Assembly: GCA_044224905.1 (NCBI GenBank) | Contig: JBGAJN010000001.1 | Location: 868,001-932,000, forward strand | Direction: 5' to 3' | DNA length: 64,000 nucleotides | From: JBGAJN01 sp044224905 | Lineage (GTDB): Bacteria > Verrucomicrobiota > Verrucomicrobiia > Limisphaerales > JBGAJN01 | In this document: piece by piece, positions 34,401 to 41,798 of the stretch | How the letters are laid out: every line of letters starts with the position of its first letter | How positions within the stretch are numbered: position 1 is the first letter of the stretch | The notes under the pieces: model-generated | The model's input: the letters and a program-made list of their open reading frames with translations, nothing else | Database searches by the model: none | Told to the model about the DNA's origin: nothing | Program-made: the position numbers and the translations under genes

Positions 34401-35750
34401 GACACCGCAGGTGAAACCATATCCGCCGCTCACGCTGGTCAGCGCGCTGAGGCGATTGCGGAGCAAAGACCAGTCGCGACCTTGCGCGGCGAGGCGATTA
34501 TTGTCGTGCGTCTCACTGTAGTGAACGAGCACGCCGGTGCGGGCGGATTGTTTGTGCGCGTGACCAAGATAGCCGGCGACTTGCGCGCCGTTGAATTCCT
34601 GAAAGAGCTCGGAGTAGGCCCACTGCATGCCGCCGTCGCCGAGCAGGTTTTCGGTGAGTTCCCACGCGCCGCCGAGACCTTCGAGCAGGAAAAGCGCGTC
34701 GGGAAATTCTTCACGCACCCGCGCGGTGATGTATTGCCACGCGGGCATCGGCACCTTGTAACCGGCGTCACAACGGAATCCATCCACGCCGCGACGGCAC
34801 CATTCAAGAAACACCTCGGCGAGATAATCCCAGAGCGCGACGTGCGTCTGCTCCAGTTCGACGAGGTCGCCCCATGTCACACCCCACGCGCCGGGACTGA
34901 CGAACTCGCCCGCTTTGTCTTTCAGGAACCACTCGGGATGATTCTCCTGCAGCGTGCTGCCCCAGCCGGTGTGATTGATCGCGAGATCAATGAAAATGCG
35001 CGCGCCTTTGAGATGCGCGGCGTAGGTCAACTCCTTGAATTGATCAATCCCCGTCGTGCGGTTCTCGTGCTCGACCAACGCCGGATCGATCGCCAGCAAA
35101 TCCTGCGACGCATACGGACTGCCGAAACGGCCCATGCGCGCCTTCGTGGTCGGCGTGGGATTGATCGGCAGCAAGTGGATGATGCGGCAACCGAGCGTGT
35201 CCACGATGTGCGGCAACTGGCGTATGAGATCGCGCAGCTTGCCCGACGGCGGAATCACGGCGAAACCGAGGCGGTCGAGCTGGTTGAGTTGCGCTTCGAA
35301 GTTTTCATTCTTTGTTACACGCAATGTGCGGTTCTCGCCGAACGTGCGGACGAACGCGCAGTAAATTGTGTTGGCGGTGCGATACGCATCTGGATGCACC
35401 GCGATGCCAAGATCTGCTCCGTCCGGCCAATGTTGCCGCCCTTGGGGATCGATTGCGTACGCTTTCGCTCGAAAAAATCCGACCTCCGTGAGCGGCAGGT
35501 CGAGCGACCACGCGCCCTTCTCTGCATGCATCGGTATATCGCGCCACGACGCGCCGGCAAGCGGGAGCTTGCGGAAATGCGAGTGGATGATTTCTTCGCG
35601 CAAAACCGCGGCGCGTCCGAGGTTGGTGCGAAGCATCGCGCGCCAGCCCGCGGGCAGCGGCGCATCAGGCCGCAGCGTGAACTGCACCCGGTCACCGACA
35701 AACCGTAGGCATTTCTCGCCTGCGGCGGGGGTCATCGAAAACGTCGCCAT
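31416..35750 (-). CDS. Bifunctional-type debranching enzyme: GH13 amylase domain fused to amylo-1,6-glucosidase
   Basis: A 1,444-residue protein with no signal peptide. An N-terminal beta domain (about 1-140) precedes a GH13 catalytic domain (about 150-560) whose three acids are visible: nucleophile in GVDGFRCDAG (about 322), acid/base Glu in FLLEGLGG (about 355), and Asp in YSETHDNNR (about 414). A linker of beta domains follows. The C-terminus (about 1037-1440) is a GDE/GH133 amylo-alpha-1,6-glucosidase domain (AGYPWFLDWGRDSLICARGL, LPNTIHGANASNRDTTDAPL, YHNGTAWTWTFPTFCEAL). This order matches eukaryotic glycogen debranching enzyme. The start is the ATG at 35750; upstream extension to 35843 adds unconserved sequence. 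It probably removes glycogen branches in the cytosol. Confidence 0.9.
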   Translation of the reverse strand: MATFSMTPAAGEKCLRFVGDRVQFTLRPDAPLPAGWRAMLRTNLGRAAVLREEIIHSHFRKLPLAGASWRDIPMHAEKGAWSLDLPLTEVGFFRAKAYAIDPQGRQHWPDGADLGIAVHPDAYRTANTIYCAFVRTFGENRTLRVTKNENFEAQLNQLDRLGFAVIPPSGKLRDLIRQLPHIVDTLGCRIIHLLPINPTPTTKARMGRFGSPYASQDLLAIDPALVEHENRTTGIDQFKELTYAAHLKGARIFIDLAINHTGWGSTLQENHPEWFLKDKAGEFVSPGAWGVTWGDLVELEQTHVALWDYLAEVFLEWCRRGVDGFRCDAGYKVPMPAWQYITARVREEFPDALFLLEGLGGAWELTENLLGDGGMQWAYSELFQEFNGAQVAGYLGHAHKQSARTGVLVHYSETHDNNRLAAQGRDWSLLRNRLSALTSVSGGYGFTCGVEWLATEKIFVHQANGLAWGSPENIVDELAQLNRLLADHPCFFDGASLMRLSKADSPVFALARESADGKDRVLVIANTDATNQQILRLDVAALKEFGELKHELLGQKLTKPKRDGDEALFTIPAAGVFCLSANPKPVGLSGDVYRQTRAQAAWATAALRHVLRLEQIGSCDWTALAGWASENPEVFLGCVAKVDPEKARTNLAAALDAARDGYAPVVTWQLADRSRILLVPPKHWLLIRDKQPFRAELRVSGATTSQWLTGIRVRDGYVAFVAPVTTSGDASLRLERFTEHDQHLTATVRFLAATPDLSALHLTSSKSTLPIDSSLVLLTNGRGGMARLRVDLGAIESKYDCALGANLHPTLPVDRHVFAKRIRVWCNADGFITPLNAQNLVEFIPGPPAVWHFVANAGDGRSVEVRLLADMLPNRNTTVFRFERPATPPPVGRELPPDCAVSLIVRVDIEDRSFHAETQRNGGAEHHFSSNTRALKDEIGFVFSPAEDRMLHVEADSGVFHPGVEWSMAVPHRIEQTRGQTGHGDAFSPGWFELPLSRGESASLALSADLPPPKVAEMSPHHAANKKVAKAEAADPFGGQLEHAAKAFVVRRDDGKTVIAGYPWFLDWGRDSLICARGLLAAGMHDEVLQLLKVFGRFEENGTLPNTIHGANASNRDTTDAPLWYGMVCEDAAAKDAKVYQLAVDKSGRTIANVLRSIAVGYLRGTPNQIRVDKDSALVWSPSHFTWMDTNYPAGTPREGYPIEIQVLWIRLLKQLDRIGAKSEGTPWGDLAQRAENSLQKFFWLERKGWFADVLLAKAGTPAIEAIPDDALRSNMLFAVSLGLADNERARRCVNAAAKWLVVPGALRSLAPLEVSVPLAIRSNSGALLNDPPRPYWPRYEGDEDTRRKPAYHNGTAWTWTFPTFCEALARAWEFSPDAVAAARAYLGSVDRLLTTGCLGHVPEILDGDAPHTERGCDAQAWGATETLRVWRLLQAKPAEDSRS

Positions 35751-35828
35751 CGTATGGGAGCAGGCTCCGGAATCTGGAGCGCCAACCCGGCGAAGGACAT
35801 AACCGAAAGCGGCGCGAAGTTCAAAGCA

Positions 35829-35864
35829 CAAAGCCTCGGACACTTTGCAGCGTCCGAGGCTTTG
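35829..35864 (-). terminator. Long hairpin between the ThuA and debranching-enzyme genes
   Basis: A perfect 13-bp inverted repeat, CAAAGCCTCGGAC (35829-35841) with GTCCGAGGCTTTG (35852-35864), encloses a 10-nt loop. It lies 28 bp past the ThuA stop, where a terminator is expected, but no clear T-run follows on the minus strand. It may be an attenuating or mRNA-stabilising stem instead. Confidence 0.55.
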
Positions 35865-35891
35865 GCGACAAAAGGAGCTGAGCGCGACGGC

Positions 35892-36782
35892 TTACTTCAA
35901 GTAATCCGGCACCACGACGGCGTCCGCCGAGAGATCCTTCGGCGCGGGAATTGTCACCTTGCCCGTGGCGGCCCACTCGACACCGCGTTGCGTGGTGATT
36001 GCGAAGGTTGCGCACTTCATCGCTTGCACGCCATGGCCGAGCGTCGTGTGAAACACGCGACCTTGGCCGAAGGAAATCGTCATGAGCATGGGCTCGTGCA
36101 TCCCGGAACCGTGGGTTGCTGGATCAGCATAGGCCGTCGCGAGCACGGTCATGTTCTCGGCAGGACCGCGCAGCAAATCGTAGAGTTCGTCCTGCGCATG
36201 CATCATTTTCGCCGGCAAGCCCGCGGTAATCGGGTGACTGGCATCGCGCACTTCGACCGCGAAGGGATGCTGCGCACCGTGATGTCCGCCGGGTCCGGGT
36301 GAATTGTCCTTGATGATCTTGCCTTCCCAGAAGCGCACGTAGGGACCGTCCTTCTGATTGCGCCCGCCCCAGCCGCCGACGCCGATCATCTGGTTGTATT
36401 CCTTCCACTGCGGAAACGAATTGTCCGCCGCGTGGATCGACACGAACCCGCCGCCGCCCTTCACGTACGCGACGAACGCTTCCATCGTTTGCGGCGACCA
36501 CGGCTCACCGTTGTAATTCGAAACGATCGCCTTGTAGTCGCCGAACTTCGGCTTGAACGAGCTCATGTCGCCCTTGCTCGGCGGCGTGGTCGCGACGTCG
36601 ACGGTGAACTTGCCTGTCTGTTCGAGAATCTGTTTCAGCACCGGCGTGGTGCTTTTCCAATCGTGATTGTTCTGCCCGTCGATGATCAGGACGCGGATTT
36701 TGTCGGCGGCCTGCGAACAACTGACGAGTGTTGGCAGCAGCAAAGCCGCGGCGAGAGTACGGAGAAAAGTGGAGCGTTTCAT
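35892..36782 (-). CDS. ThuA-domain lipoprotein
   Basis: A 296-residue protein with a lipoprotein-type signal (AAALLLPTLVSCSQAADK). The rest is a ThuA (glutamine-amidotransferase-like) domain: KIRVLIIDGQNNHDWKSTTP at the start, FVAYVKGGGGFVSIHAADNS in the middle, and PEN/THG-type loops followed by MLMTISFGQGRVFHTTLGHG. ThuA proteins are linked to trehalose and related sugar use, and many PVC members are exported with sugar-active enzymes. Catalytic function is unproven. It lies upstream of the debranching enzyme on the same strand, separated by a 13-bp-stem hairpin. Confidence 0.9.
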   Translation of the reverse strand: MKRSTFLRTLAAALLLPTLVSCSQAADKIRVLIIDGQNNHDWKSTTPVLKQILEQTGKFTVDVATTPPSKGDMSSFKPKFGDYKAIVSNYNGEPWSPQTMEAFVAYVKGGGGFVSIHAADNSFPQWKEYNQMIGVGGWGGRNQKDGPYVRFWEGKIIKDNSPGPGGHHGAQHPFAVEVRDASHPITAGLPAKMMHAQDELYDLLRGPAENMTVLATAYADPATHGSGMHEPMLMTISFGQGRVFHTTLGHGVQAMKCATFAITTQRGVEWAATGKVTIPAPKDLSADAVVVPDYLK

Positions 36783-36852
36783 GGTTTTGATGACCGGAGG
36801 AGGCTAAGGGCGTCAACGTCTCGCGCCAAGCCAAAACACGGTGGTCGGACAG

Positions 36853-37074
36853 TCAGAACTTGATCGTGTTGGCTCCCCCGTCGTCCGCGCCCCCGTCCAT
36901 GCCGGGCGGGGAATTGGGCGTGGATACGACATAGCAAATCACACAGATAATCACGATCGCGAAAACCAAAAACAGGAGCAGGCGATTCCGCGACGAAGCG
37001 GTCACGCGATGCTCAAATTCTCGCCGCCGCTGTTGTTCGTCTCTCCGGCTGAACTTTTGGTGCTCGGAATTCAT
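36853..37074 (-). CDS. Small single-pass membrane protein, hypothetical
   Basis: A 73-residue frame from the ATG at 37074. The N-terminal 32 residues are very charged and probably cytosolic (KFSRRDEQQRRREFEHRV). One strong hydrophobic segment follows (LLLFLVFAIVIICVICYVV), then a short Gly/Asp/Pro-rich tail. The topology makes it a plausible type II-like small membrane protein. No family is recognised. It lies between the complex I operon and the ThuA gene on the same strand, about 187 bp downstream of nuoN. Confidence 0.55.
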   Translation of the reverse strand: MNSEHQKFSRRDEQQRRREFEHRVTASSRNRLLLFLVFAIVIICVICYVVSTPNSPPGMDGGADDGGANTIKF

Positions 37075-37261
37075 CGGCTCGCTGAAAAATGATATGGGCA
37101 ATCGTCCGAAATATAGTGGAATTCCCAGTTTGCCAAAAAGGAATCGGCGAGAAGTTCGGTTTTTCGCCTAGAGTCGGCGCGGCTTGGCAGCGCATTCGGT
37201 CGTAGGTCAACCGCCGCGATGAGAATCTGCCCACCGCCCTGGGCCGCAAAAGGCGGATGAT

Positions 37262-38752
37262 CTATAGCCCTGCAGCTTTGATCGCCGTGATCAGTTTGCC
37301 GAGGAGAAGATTGGGTGCGCAGCCGAGCAGAATGACGACGACCGCGATAAAAACGAACGCCACGATCGACGAGACTTCGATGCGCAAACGCGGCGCGCCT
37401 TCGGGCGCAGGAGCGACGTAGGCCTGCTTCAGAATCTTCAGGTAGTAGTAGAGCGACACGCAGCTCATCGCGAGGGCGAGAATGACGATCCAGAGGAGCC
37501 CGAGGCTTTGTTTGCCAGCAGCCGCGGCAGCGAGGAAGAGGTAGAACTTGCCGAAGAATCCGGCCAGCGGCGGGATGCCCGCGAGCGAGAGAATGAAGAT
37601 GAACAGGCAGAACGCCAGCAGCGGCGCGCGTCGGCTCAGGCCGGCGAAGTCGGTGAGCTTGTCGCCGCCGCTCTGCTCGACGATGGCGACGACGCCGAAG
37701 GCGCCAACGGTCGTGAGCGCGTAGGTGATCACGTAGAAGACGAGCGAGGCGACGCCGGTGGAACTGTCGGCCATCACGCCGATAAGCATGTAGCCGGCGT
37801 GCGCAATGGCGGAGTAGGCGAGCAGGCGTTTGACGCTCTTCTGCGCAATGGCGGCGAGGTTGCCGAGCACGAGCGAGAGCGCGGCGACGAGGGCGATCAC
37901 CGGCACCCAACCGGGCACGTAAGCCTTCCACGCGCCGCTGCCTTCCGCGCCGGCGAACCCAAGCATCATAACTTTGGCGAAGATGAAGAAGCTTGCGACC
38001 TTCGAACCGCTCGCGATGAACGCTGCGCTCGGCGTCGGCGCGCCTTCGTAGGCATCGGGCGCCCAGAGGTGGAACGGCACCGCGGCGACTTTGAAGCCGA
38101 AGCCGATGACGGTCATCACGATGGCGGCGAGCAGCAGCGGATCGAGCGTCGGTCCGGTAAGTGCGGTGGCGATGGCGCGGAGGTTGGTGGCACCGCTCAG
38201 GCCGTAGATGAGGCTCATGCCGAAGAGCGTCACGGCTGCGGCCATGCCGCCGAAGAGGAAGTATTTCAGCGCGGCCTCGGCAGATTTGGCGTTGTGTTTG
38301 TTGAACGCGGTGAGGATGTAGAGCGAAAGGCTCGTGAGCTCGAGCGAGACGAAGATCATCAGCAATTCCTCCGAGCTGACGAGGAACATCATACCCACGG
38401 TCGCGAGCAGCAGCAGCGCGAAGAATTCACCCACGTGGTCGGTGAAGGTCGTCTCGATGGAGAGCAGCGCGGTGAACAGTGTAAGGACAAGCAGCGACTG
38501 CTTCACGAGTTGCGTGAGCGGGTCAACGACCAGCATGCCGTTGAGCAGCGACGCCTTCTCCGGCACGACGAGCATCCACATGAAGGCCGCCACGCAACCG
38601 AACGCGGTGAACATCGCCGCCAGCGTCATGCGCGTGCGATTCGGCTCGGTGCGCAGCCACGCGATGTCAAGGAACAGCACAACCAGCGCGGTCACGACGA
38701 TGATGGTCTCGGGCGCACAGAGCTGGAGAAGTTCGAGGTAGTCGAAACTCAC
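37262..38752 (-). CDS. nuoN: NADH-quinone oxidoreductase subunit N
   Basis: A 496-residue antiporter-like subunit of complex I with about 14 membrane segments. Key elements are present: the TM5 glutamate in FVSLELTSLSLYIL, the TM7 lysine in GFGFKVAAVPFHLWAPDAYE and the TM8 lysine in ASGSKVASFFIF. The start is a GTG at 38752, supported by an AAAGGAGG ribosome site; the GTG overlaps the TGA of nuoM1 as GTGA, so translation is coupled. It is the last gene of the operon. In the membrane arm it sits next to NuoK and is one of the proton-pumping channels. Confidence 0.96.
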   Translation of the reverse strand: MSFDYLELLQLCAPETIIVVTALVVLFLDIAWLRTEPNRTRMTLAAMFTAFGCVAAFMWMLVVPEKASLLNGMLVVDPLTQLVKQSLLVLTLFTALLSIETTFTDHVGEFFALLLLATVGMMFLVSSEELLMIFVSLELTSLSLYILTAFNKHNAKSAEAALKYFLFGGMAAAVTLFGMSLIYGLSGATNLRAIATALTGPTLDPLLLAAIVMTVIGFGFKVAAVPFHLWAPDAYEGAPTPSAAFIASGSKVASFFIFAKVMMLGFAGAEGSGAWKAYVPGWVPVIALVAALSLVLGNLAAIAQKSVKRLLAYSAIAHAGYMLIGVMADSSTGVASLVFYVITYALTTVGAFGVVAIVEQSGGDKLTDFAGLSRRAPLLAFCLFIFILSLAGIPPLAGFFGKFYLFLAAAAAGKQSLGLLWIVILALAMSCVSLYYYLKILKQAYVAPAPEGAPRLRIEVSSIVAFVFIAVVVILLGCAPNLLLGKLITAIKAAGL

Positions 38753-40251
38753 AGCCAGCCTCCTTTCCGCAGCGCGTCAAAAAGCGGCGAGCCGAACGCG
38801 GGCACAATCACATCGAGCAGCACGCGCGGATAAAGGCCCACGACGAGCGTGACCGCGATGAGCATCACCGCACCGAAGCGTTCAGGGACGGAAATGGGTT
38901 CGAGTTCGTGCGCGTGGGCATCTGCGTTGTCGTGCGCGGCGGAAGCTTCGGCATGTTCACCGAAAAACGCCTTTACCACCGTGCGCAAGGTGAACGCCAC
39001 GCCGATGACAATGCCCACGCCGGCGATCACCGCGAGCGTCGGCATCGCGCGCCACGCGCCGATGAGCACTTGGAGTTCCGCCACGAAGCCGCTGAAGCCC
39101 GGCAGGCCCATGCTCGCCACCGCCGCGATGACGAACGTCACCGCCGCGAACGGAATCGCCTTCGCCAAGCCCATGCCTTCAAGGATGGCGAGGTCGCGCG
39201 TGTGGGCGCGGTCGTAAACCATCCGGCCCACCACGGCGAAGAGCAGGCCCGCGATGATTCCGTGCGAGAACATTTGCAGCACCGCGCCGCTGAGGCCGAC
39301 CTCGTTGAGCGTCATCAGACCGAGCAGCACGAAGCCCATGTGGCTCACGCTCGAATAGCCGATGACGAATTTGAAATCCTTCTGCGTGAGCGCGACCATC
39401 GCGCCATACACGATGCCGATGACCGCGAGCCACGCGATGGCGTCGCGCCACACGAGCAATCCGGCGGGGAACAGCGTCATCGCCACGCGCAGGCAGCCGT
39501 AGGCGCCGAGTTTCATCACCACGCCGGCAAGCAGCATCGAAGCGGCGGTCGGCGCGGCGACGTGGCCGGTGGGCGCCCAGGTGTGGAACGGCCACAGGCC
39601 CGCGAGAATTGCGAAGCCGATGAACACGAGCGGGAACGCCCAGTATTGGAAACTTTCCGGGAACGGGAACTTCGCGAGTTCGATGAGGTTCATCGAGTGC
39701 CCGCCCGCGACGACGAACGCCGCGACCAATCCGATGAGCACCATCGCGCTACCGACGAACGAGTAGAGCGCCAGTTTCATCGCGCCGAACTCGCGGTTAG
39801 TGGAGCCCCAGATGGCGATGAGGAAATACTTCGGCACAATGGCGATCTCGTAGAACACAAAGAGCAGAAACAAATCGAAGCTCAGGAACACGCCGTAAAC
39901 TCCGCCGATGAGCGCGAGGTAGAACGCGAAGAACTCCTTCGCGCGATGCTCGATGTTCCACGAGAACAGAATGCCCGCGACCGCCGCGAGACCGGTGAGC
40001 AGCACGAGCACGATGCTGATGCCGTCGGTGGCGAGATAGTATTCGATGCCAAGCGAGGGAATCCACGGGAGCCTGGCGACGGTGGCGATTTCCGCGCCCG
40101 GCTTGTGCGCGAGGAAGCCGCCGACCGCGAGCGCGAGTCCGCCGAGTGCCGACGCCATCGCAACCAGTCGCGCGGCGCGCGCGTTCCCCCGCGGCAGGCA
40201 CATCAGCACCGCCGCGCCGAGGAACGAGATGTATATGGTCCAGGCCAGCAT
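38749..40251 (-). CDS. nuoM1: NADH-quinone oxidoreductase subunit M, divergent copy lacking the TM7 lysine
   Basis: A 500-residue NuoM with about 14 membrane segments. The TM5 glutamate is present (FVFYEIAIVPKYFL, Glu135) and so is the TM8 lysine (VVMKLGAYG, Lys247). The TM7 lysine is not: where the neighbouring copy and E. coli NuoM read FAVK, this protein reads FAIL (residue 216 Leu), in an ungapped alignment through PFHTW. The TM12 Glu region (VPERFGAVML) is kept, and a His/Asp-rich loop precedes it. I chose the ATG at 40251, 2 bp after the stop of the other nuoM; a longer frame overlaps that gene. The intact helices suggest a functional subunit with altered proton handling. Confidence 0.93.
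   Translation of the reverse strand: MLAWTIYISFLGAAVLMCLPRGNARAARLVAMASALGGLALAVGGFLAHKPGAEIATVARLPWIPSLGIEYYLATDGISIVLVLLTGLAAVAGILFSWNIEHRAKEFFAFYLALIGGVYGVFLSFDLFLLFVFYEIAIVPKYFLIAIWGSTNREFGAMKLALYSFVGSAMVLIGLVAAFVVAGGHSMNLIELAKFPFPESFQYWAFPLVFIGFAILAGLWPFHTWAPTGHVAAPTAASMLLAGVVMKLGAYGCLRVAMTLFPAGLLVWRDAIAWLAVIGIVYGAMVALTQKDFKFVIGYSSVSHMGFVLLGLMTLNEVGLSGAVLQMFSHGIIAGLLFAVVGRMVYDRAHTRDLAILEGMGLAKAIPFAAVTFVIAAVASMGLPGFSGFVAELQVLIGAWRAMPTLAVIAGVGIVIGVAFTLRTVVKAFFGEHAEASAAHDNADAHAHELEPISVPERFGAVMLIAVTLVVGLYPRVLLDVIVPAFGSPLFDALRKGGWL
38759..38766 (-). promoter_or_regulatory. Shine-Dalgarno supporting the nuoN GTG start
   Basis: The minus strand reads AAAGGAGG, 6 bases before the GTG at 38752. 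It lies inside the end of nuoM1 and supports initiation at GTG where the nuoM1 stop and nuoN start overlap. Confidence 0.7.
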
Positions 40252-40253
40252 CG

Positions 40254-41798
40254 TCAGAATTTCAAATTGCCCGCCAGTTGCGTCATAGTCGCGTTGAACA
40301 GGCCGATTAAAAGTTGCGGATAAATTCCCAGCGCGAACATCAGCGCGATGGCCGGTCCGACGATCAGGCGTTCGCGCAGCGTGAGGTCGGCAAAGGCATT
40401 CCACTTTTCATTCAACGGTCCGCTGAAGACGCGTTGCATGAGCGTGAGGAGGAAAATCGCCGTCAGCAGCAGGCCGGCGGCGGACAACGCGGCAGCCCAC
40501 GGCGCGAGGGCAACTGCGCCTTTGAAGATAAGGAATTCGCCGACGAATCCGTTCAGCCCCGGCAGGCCGAGCGACGAGAAGACCGCGATGCCCATGAGTC
40601 CGCAGAACACGGGGGCGATTTTGCGCAACCCGCCGAAGTCGTTGAGGCCGCGCGCGCCGCGCTGTTCGAGGAAGCTCACGAACATGAAGAGCGTCGCGGC
40701 GGTGAGGCCGTGGTTGAACATCTGAAGCACGACGCCGTTGAGCGCGGCGGTTTTTTCCACGGCCCAGCGCGCGTCGGGCGCGGTCACGCTCACAGCGGCG
40801 AACAGCCCGAGCAGGCAGTAGCCGAGGTGGTTGATGGACGAGTAGGCGAGCACGCGCTTGAGGTCGGTCTGCACGAGTGCGGCGGCGGCGGAGAGGACGA
40901 TGGTCGCGACGGCAAGCCACAGCAGCGGCGTGAGCACGGAGCGCATCGCCTCGGGGAAGATCGGCAGCAGCAGGCGCAGGAAACCATACACGCCGAGCTT
41001 CGACATCAAGCCGGTGAGGAGCATCGTCACCGGCGTGGGCGCCTCGGTGTAGGTCGCGGGCAGCCACGAATGGAACGGCATCAGCGGCGTCTTCACCGCG
41101 AAGCCGAGGAACGCGAGACCAAAGACAACGAGCGAGAGCTGCTCCTTCGTGAGGCCATACCAGCCGAGCTTCACGAGCATCGCGGAGGCGAGTTCGCCGG
41201 TGCGGCCCTTCTCAGCGAGCACGATGAGGTCGAACGTGCCCGTGGCCTGATAAACCGCGAGAAACGCGAGCAGCAGCGCGATGCTGCCGACCATCGTGTA
41301 GATGAAAAATTGCAACGACGCGCCGTGGCGTTGCGGTCCGCCCCAGAATTTCACTAGGAAGAACGCCGGGATGAGCGTGAGTTCCCAGTAGAGGAACCAG
41401 TGGAAAAAGTTCAGCGCCGTGAACGCGCCGAAGAGGCCGGACTGGAGGAACAGGATAAGCGCGTAGTAAAGCTGCGGCTTCTCCGTGATGCCGCGCGACG
41501 CGAGCAATGCCATCGGCGTGACGATGGCCGTGAGTAGCAGGAGTGCGAGGCTCAAGCCATCCACGCCGACGAAGTATTCGACGTTGAGCGTGGGAATCCA
41601 CGCGTGGCGTTCGACGAACTGGATATCGGGCGAAGAGCGGTCGAAGTGCGCCACGAGACAAAGCGTCAGCCCGAGCGTGAAGAACGACAGCGCGAGCGCG
41701 AGCCGGCGCGGCAGCGTCTTGTGCTCCATTCCAATCATCAACGCGGCACCGACCATCGGCAGCAGCGTGAGAATGGTGACGAGTGGCAGGCGGGTCAT
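40254..41798 (-). CDS. nuoM2: NADH-quinone oxidoreductase subunit M, canonical copy
   Basis: A 514-residue NuoM with all expected channel residues: TM5 Glu in FLYWELTLIPAFFL, TM7 Lys in GFAVKTPLMPFHSWLP, TM8 Lys in LMSKLGVYGFLR, and the TM12 Glu in LRERLIVGP. It pumps protons in the membrane arm of complex I. The ATG at 41798 overlaps the nuoL stop as ATGA and has a GGGAGGTGG ribosome site. It is followed after 2 bp by a second, divergent nuoM. Two consecutive nuoM genes are unusual; most complex I operons have one. Confidence 0.96.
   Translation of the reverse strand: MTRLPLVTILTLLPMVGAALMIGMEHKTLPRRLALALSFFTLGLTLCLVAHFDRSSPDIQFVERHAWIPTLNVEYFVGVDGLSLALLLLTAIVTPMALLASRGITEKPQLYYALILFLQSGLFGAFTALNFFHWFLYWELTLIPAFFLVKFWGGPQRHGASLQFFIYTMVGSIALLLAFLAVYQATGTFDLIVLAEKGRTGELASAMLVKLGWYGLTKEQLSLVVFGLAFLGFAVKTPLMPFHSWLPATYTEAPTPVTMLLTGLMSKLGVYGFLRLLLPIFPEAMRSVLTPLLWLAVATIVLSAAAALVQTDLKRVLAYSSINHLGYCLLGLFAAVSVTAPDARWAVEKTAALNGVVLQMFNHGLTAATLFMFVSFLEQRGARGLNDFGGLRKIAPVFCGLMGIAVFSSLGLPGLNGFVGEFLIFKGAVALAPWAAALSAAGLLLTAIFLLTLMQRVFSGPLNEKWNAFADLTLRERLIVGPAIALMFALGIYPQLLIGLFNATMTQLAGNLKF

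Noticed and set aside
34086..35708. 540-residue plus-strand frame
   Set aside because: It is antisense to the GH13 domain of the debranching enzyme, whose catalytic residues are intact on the other strand.
37201..37261. Weak 5-bp hairpin after nuoN as a terminator
   Set aside because: The stem CCGCC/GGCGG has a 13-nt loop and no T-run. It is too common in GC-rich DNA to call.
38749..40251. Possibility that the second nuoM is an Mrp antiporter gene (mrpD-like)
   Set aside because: The flanks are nuoM2 and nuoN, the sequence keeps NuoM-type YSSVSHMGFVLLG and HTRDLAI-like segments, and no mrpA/C/E/F/G genes are present. It is better read as a divergent NuoM.
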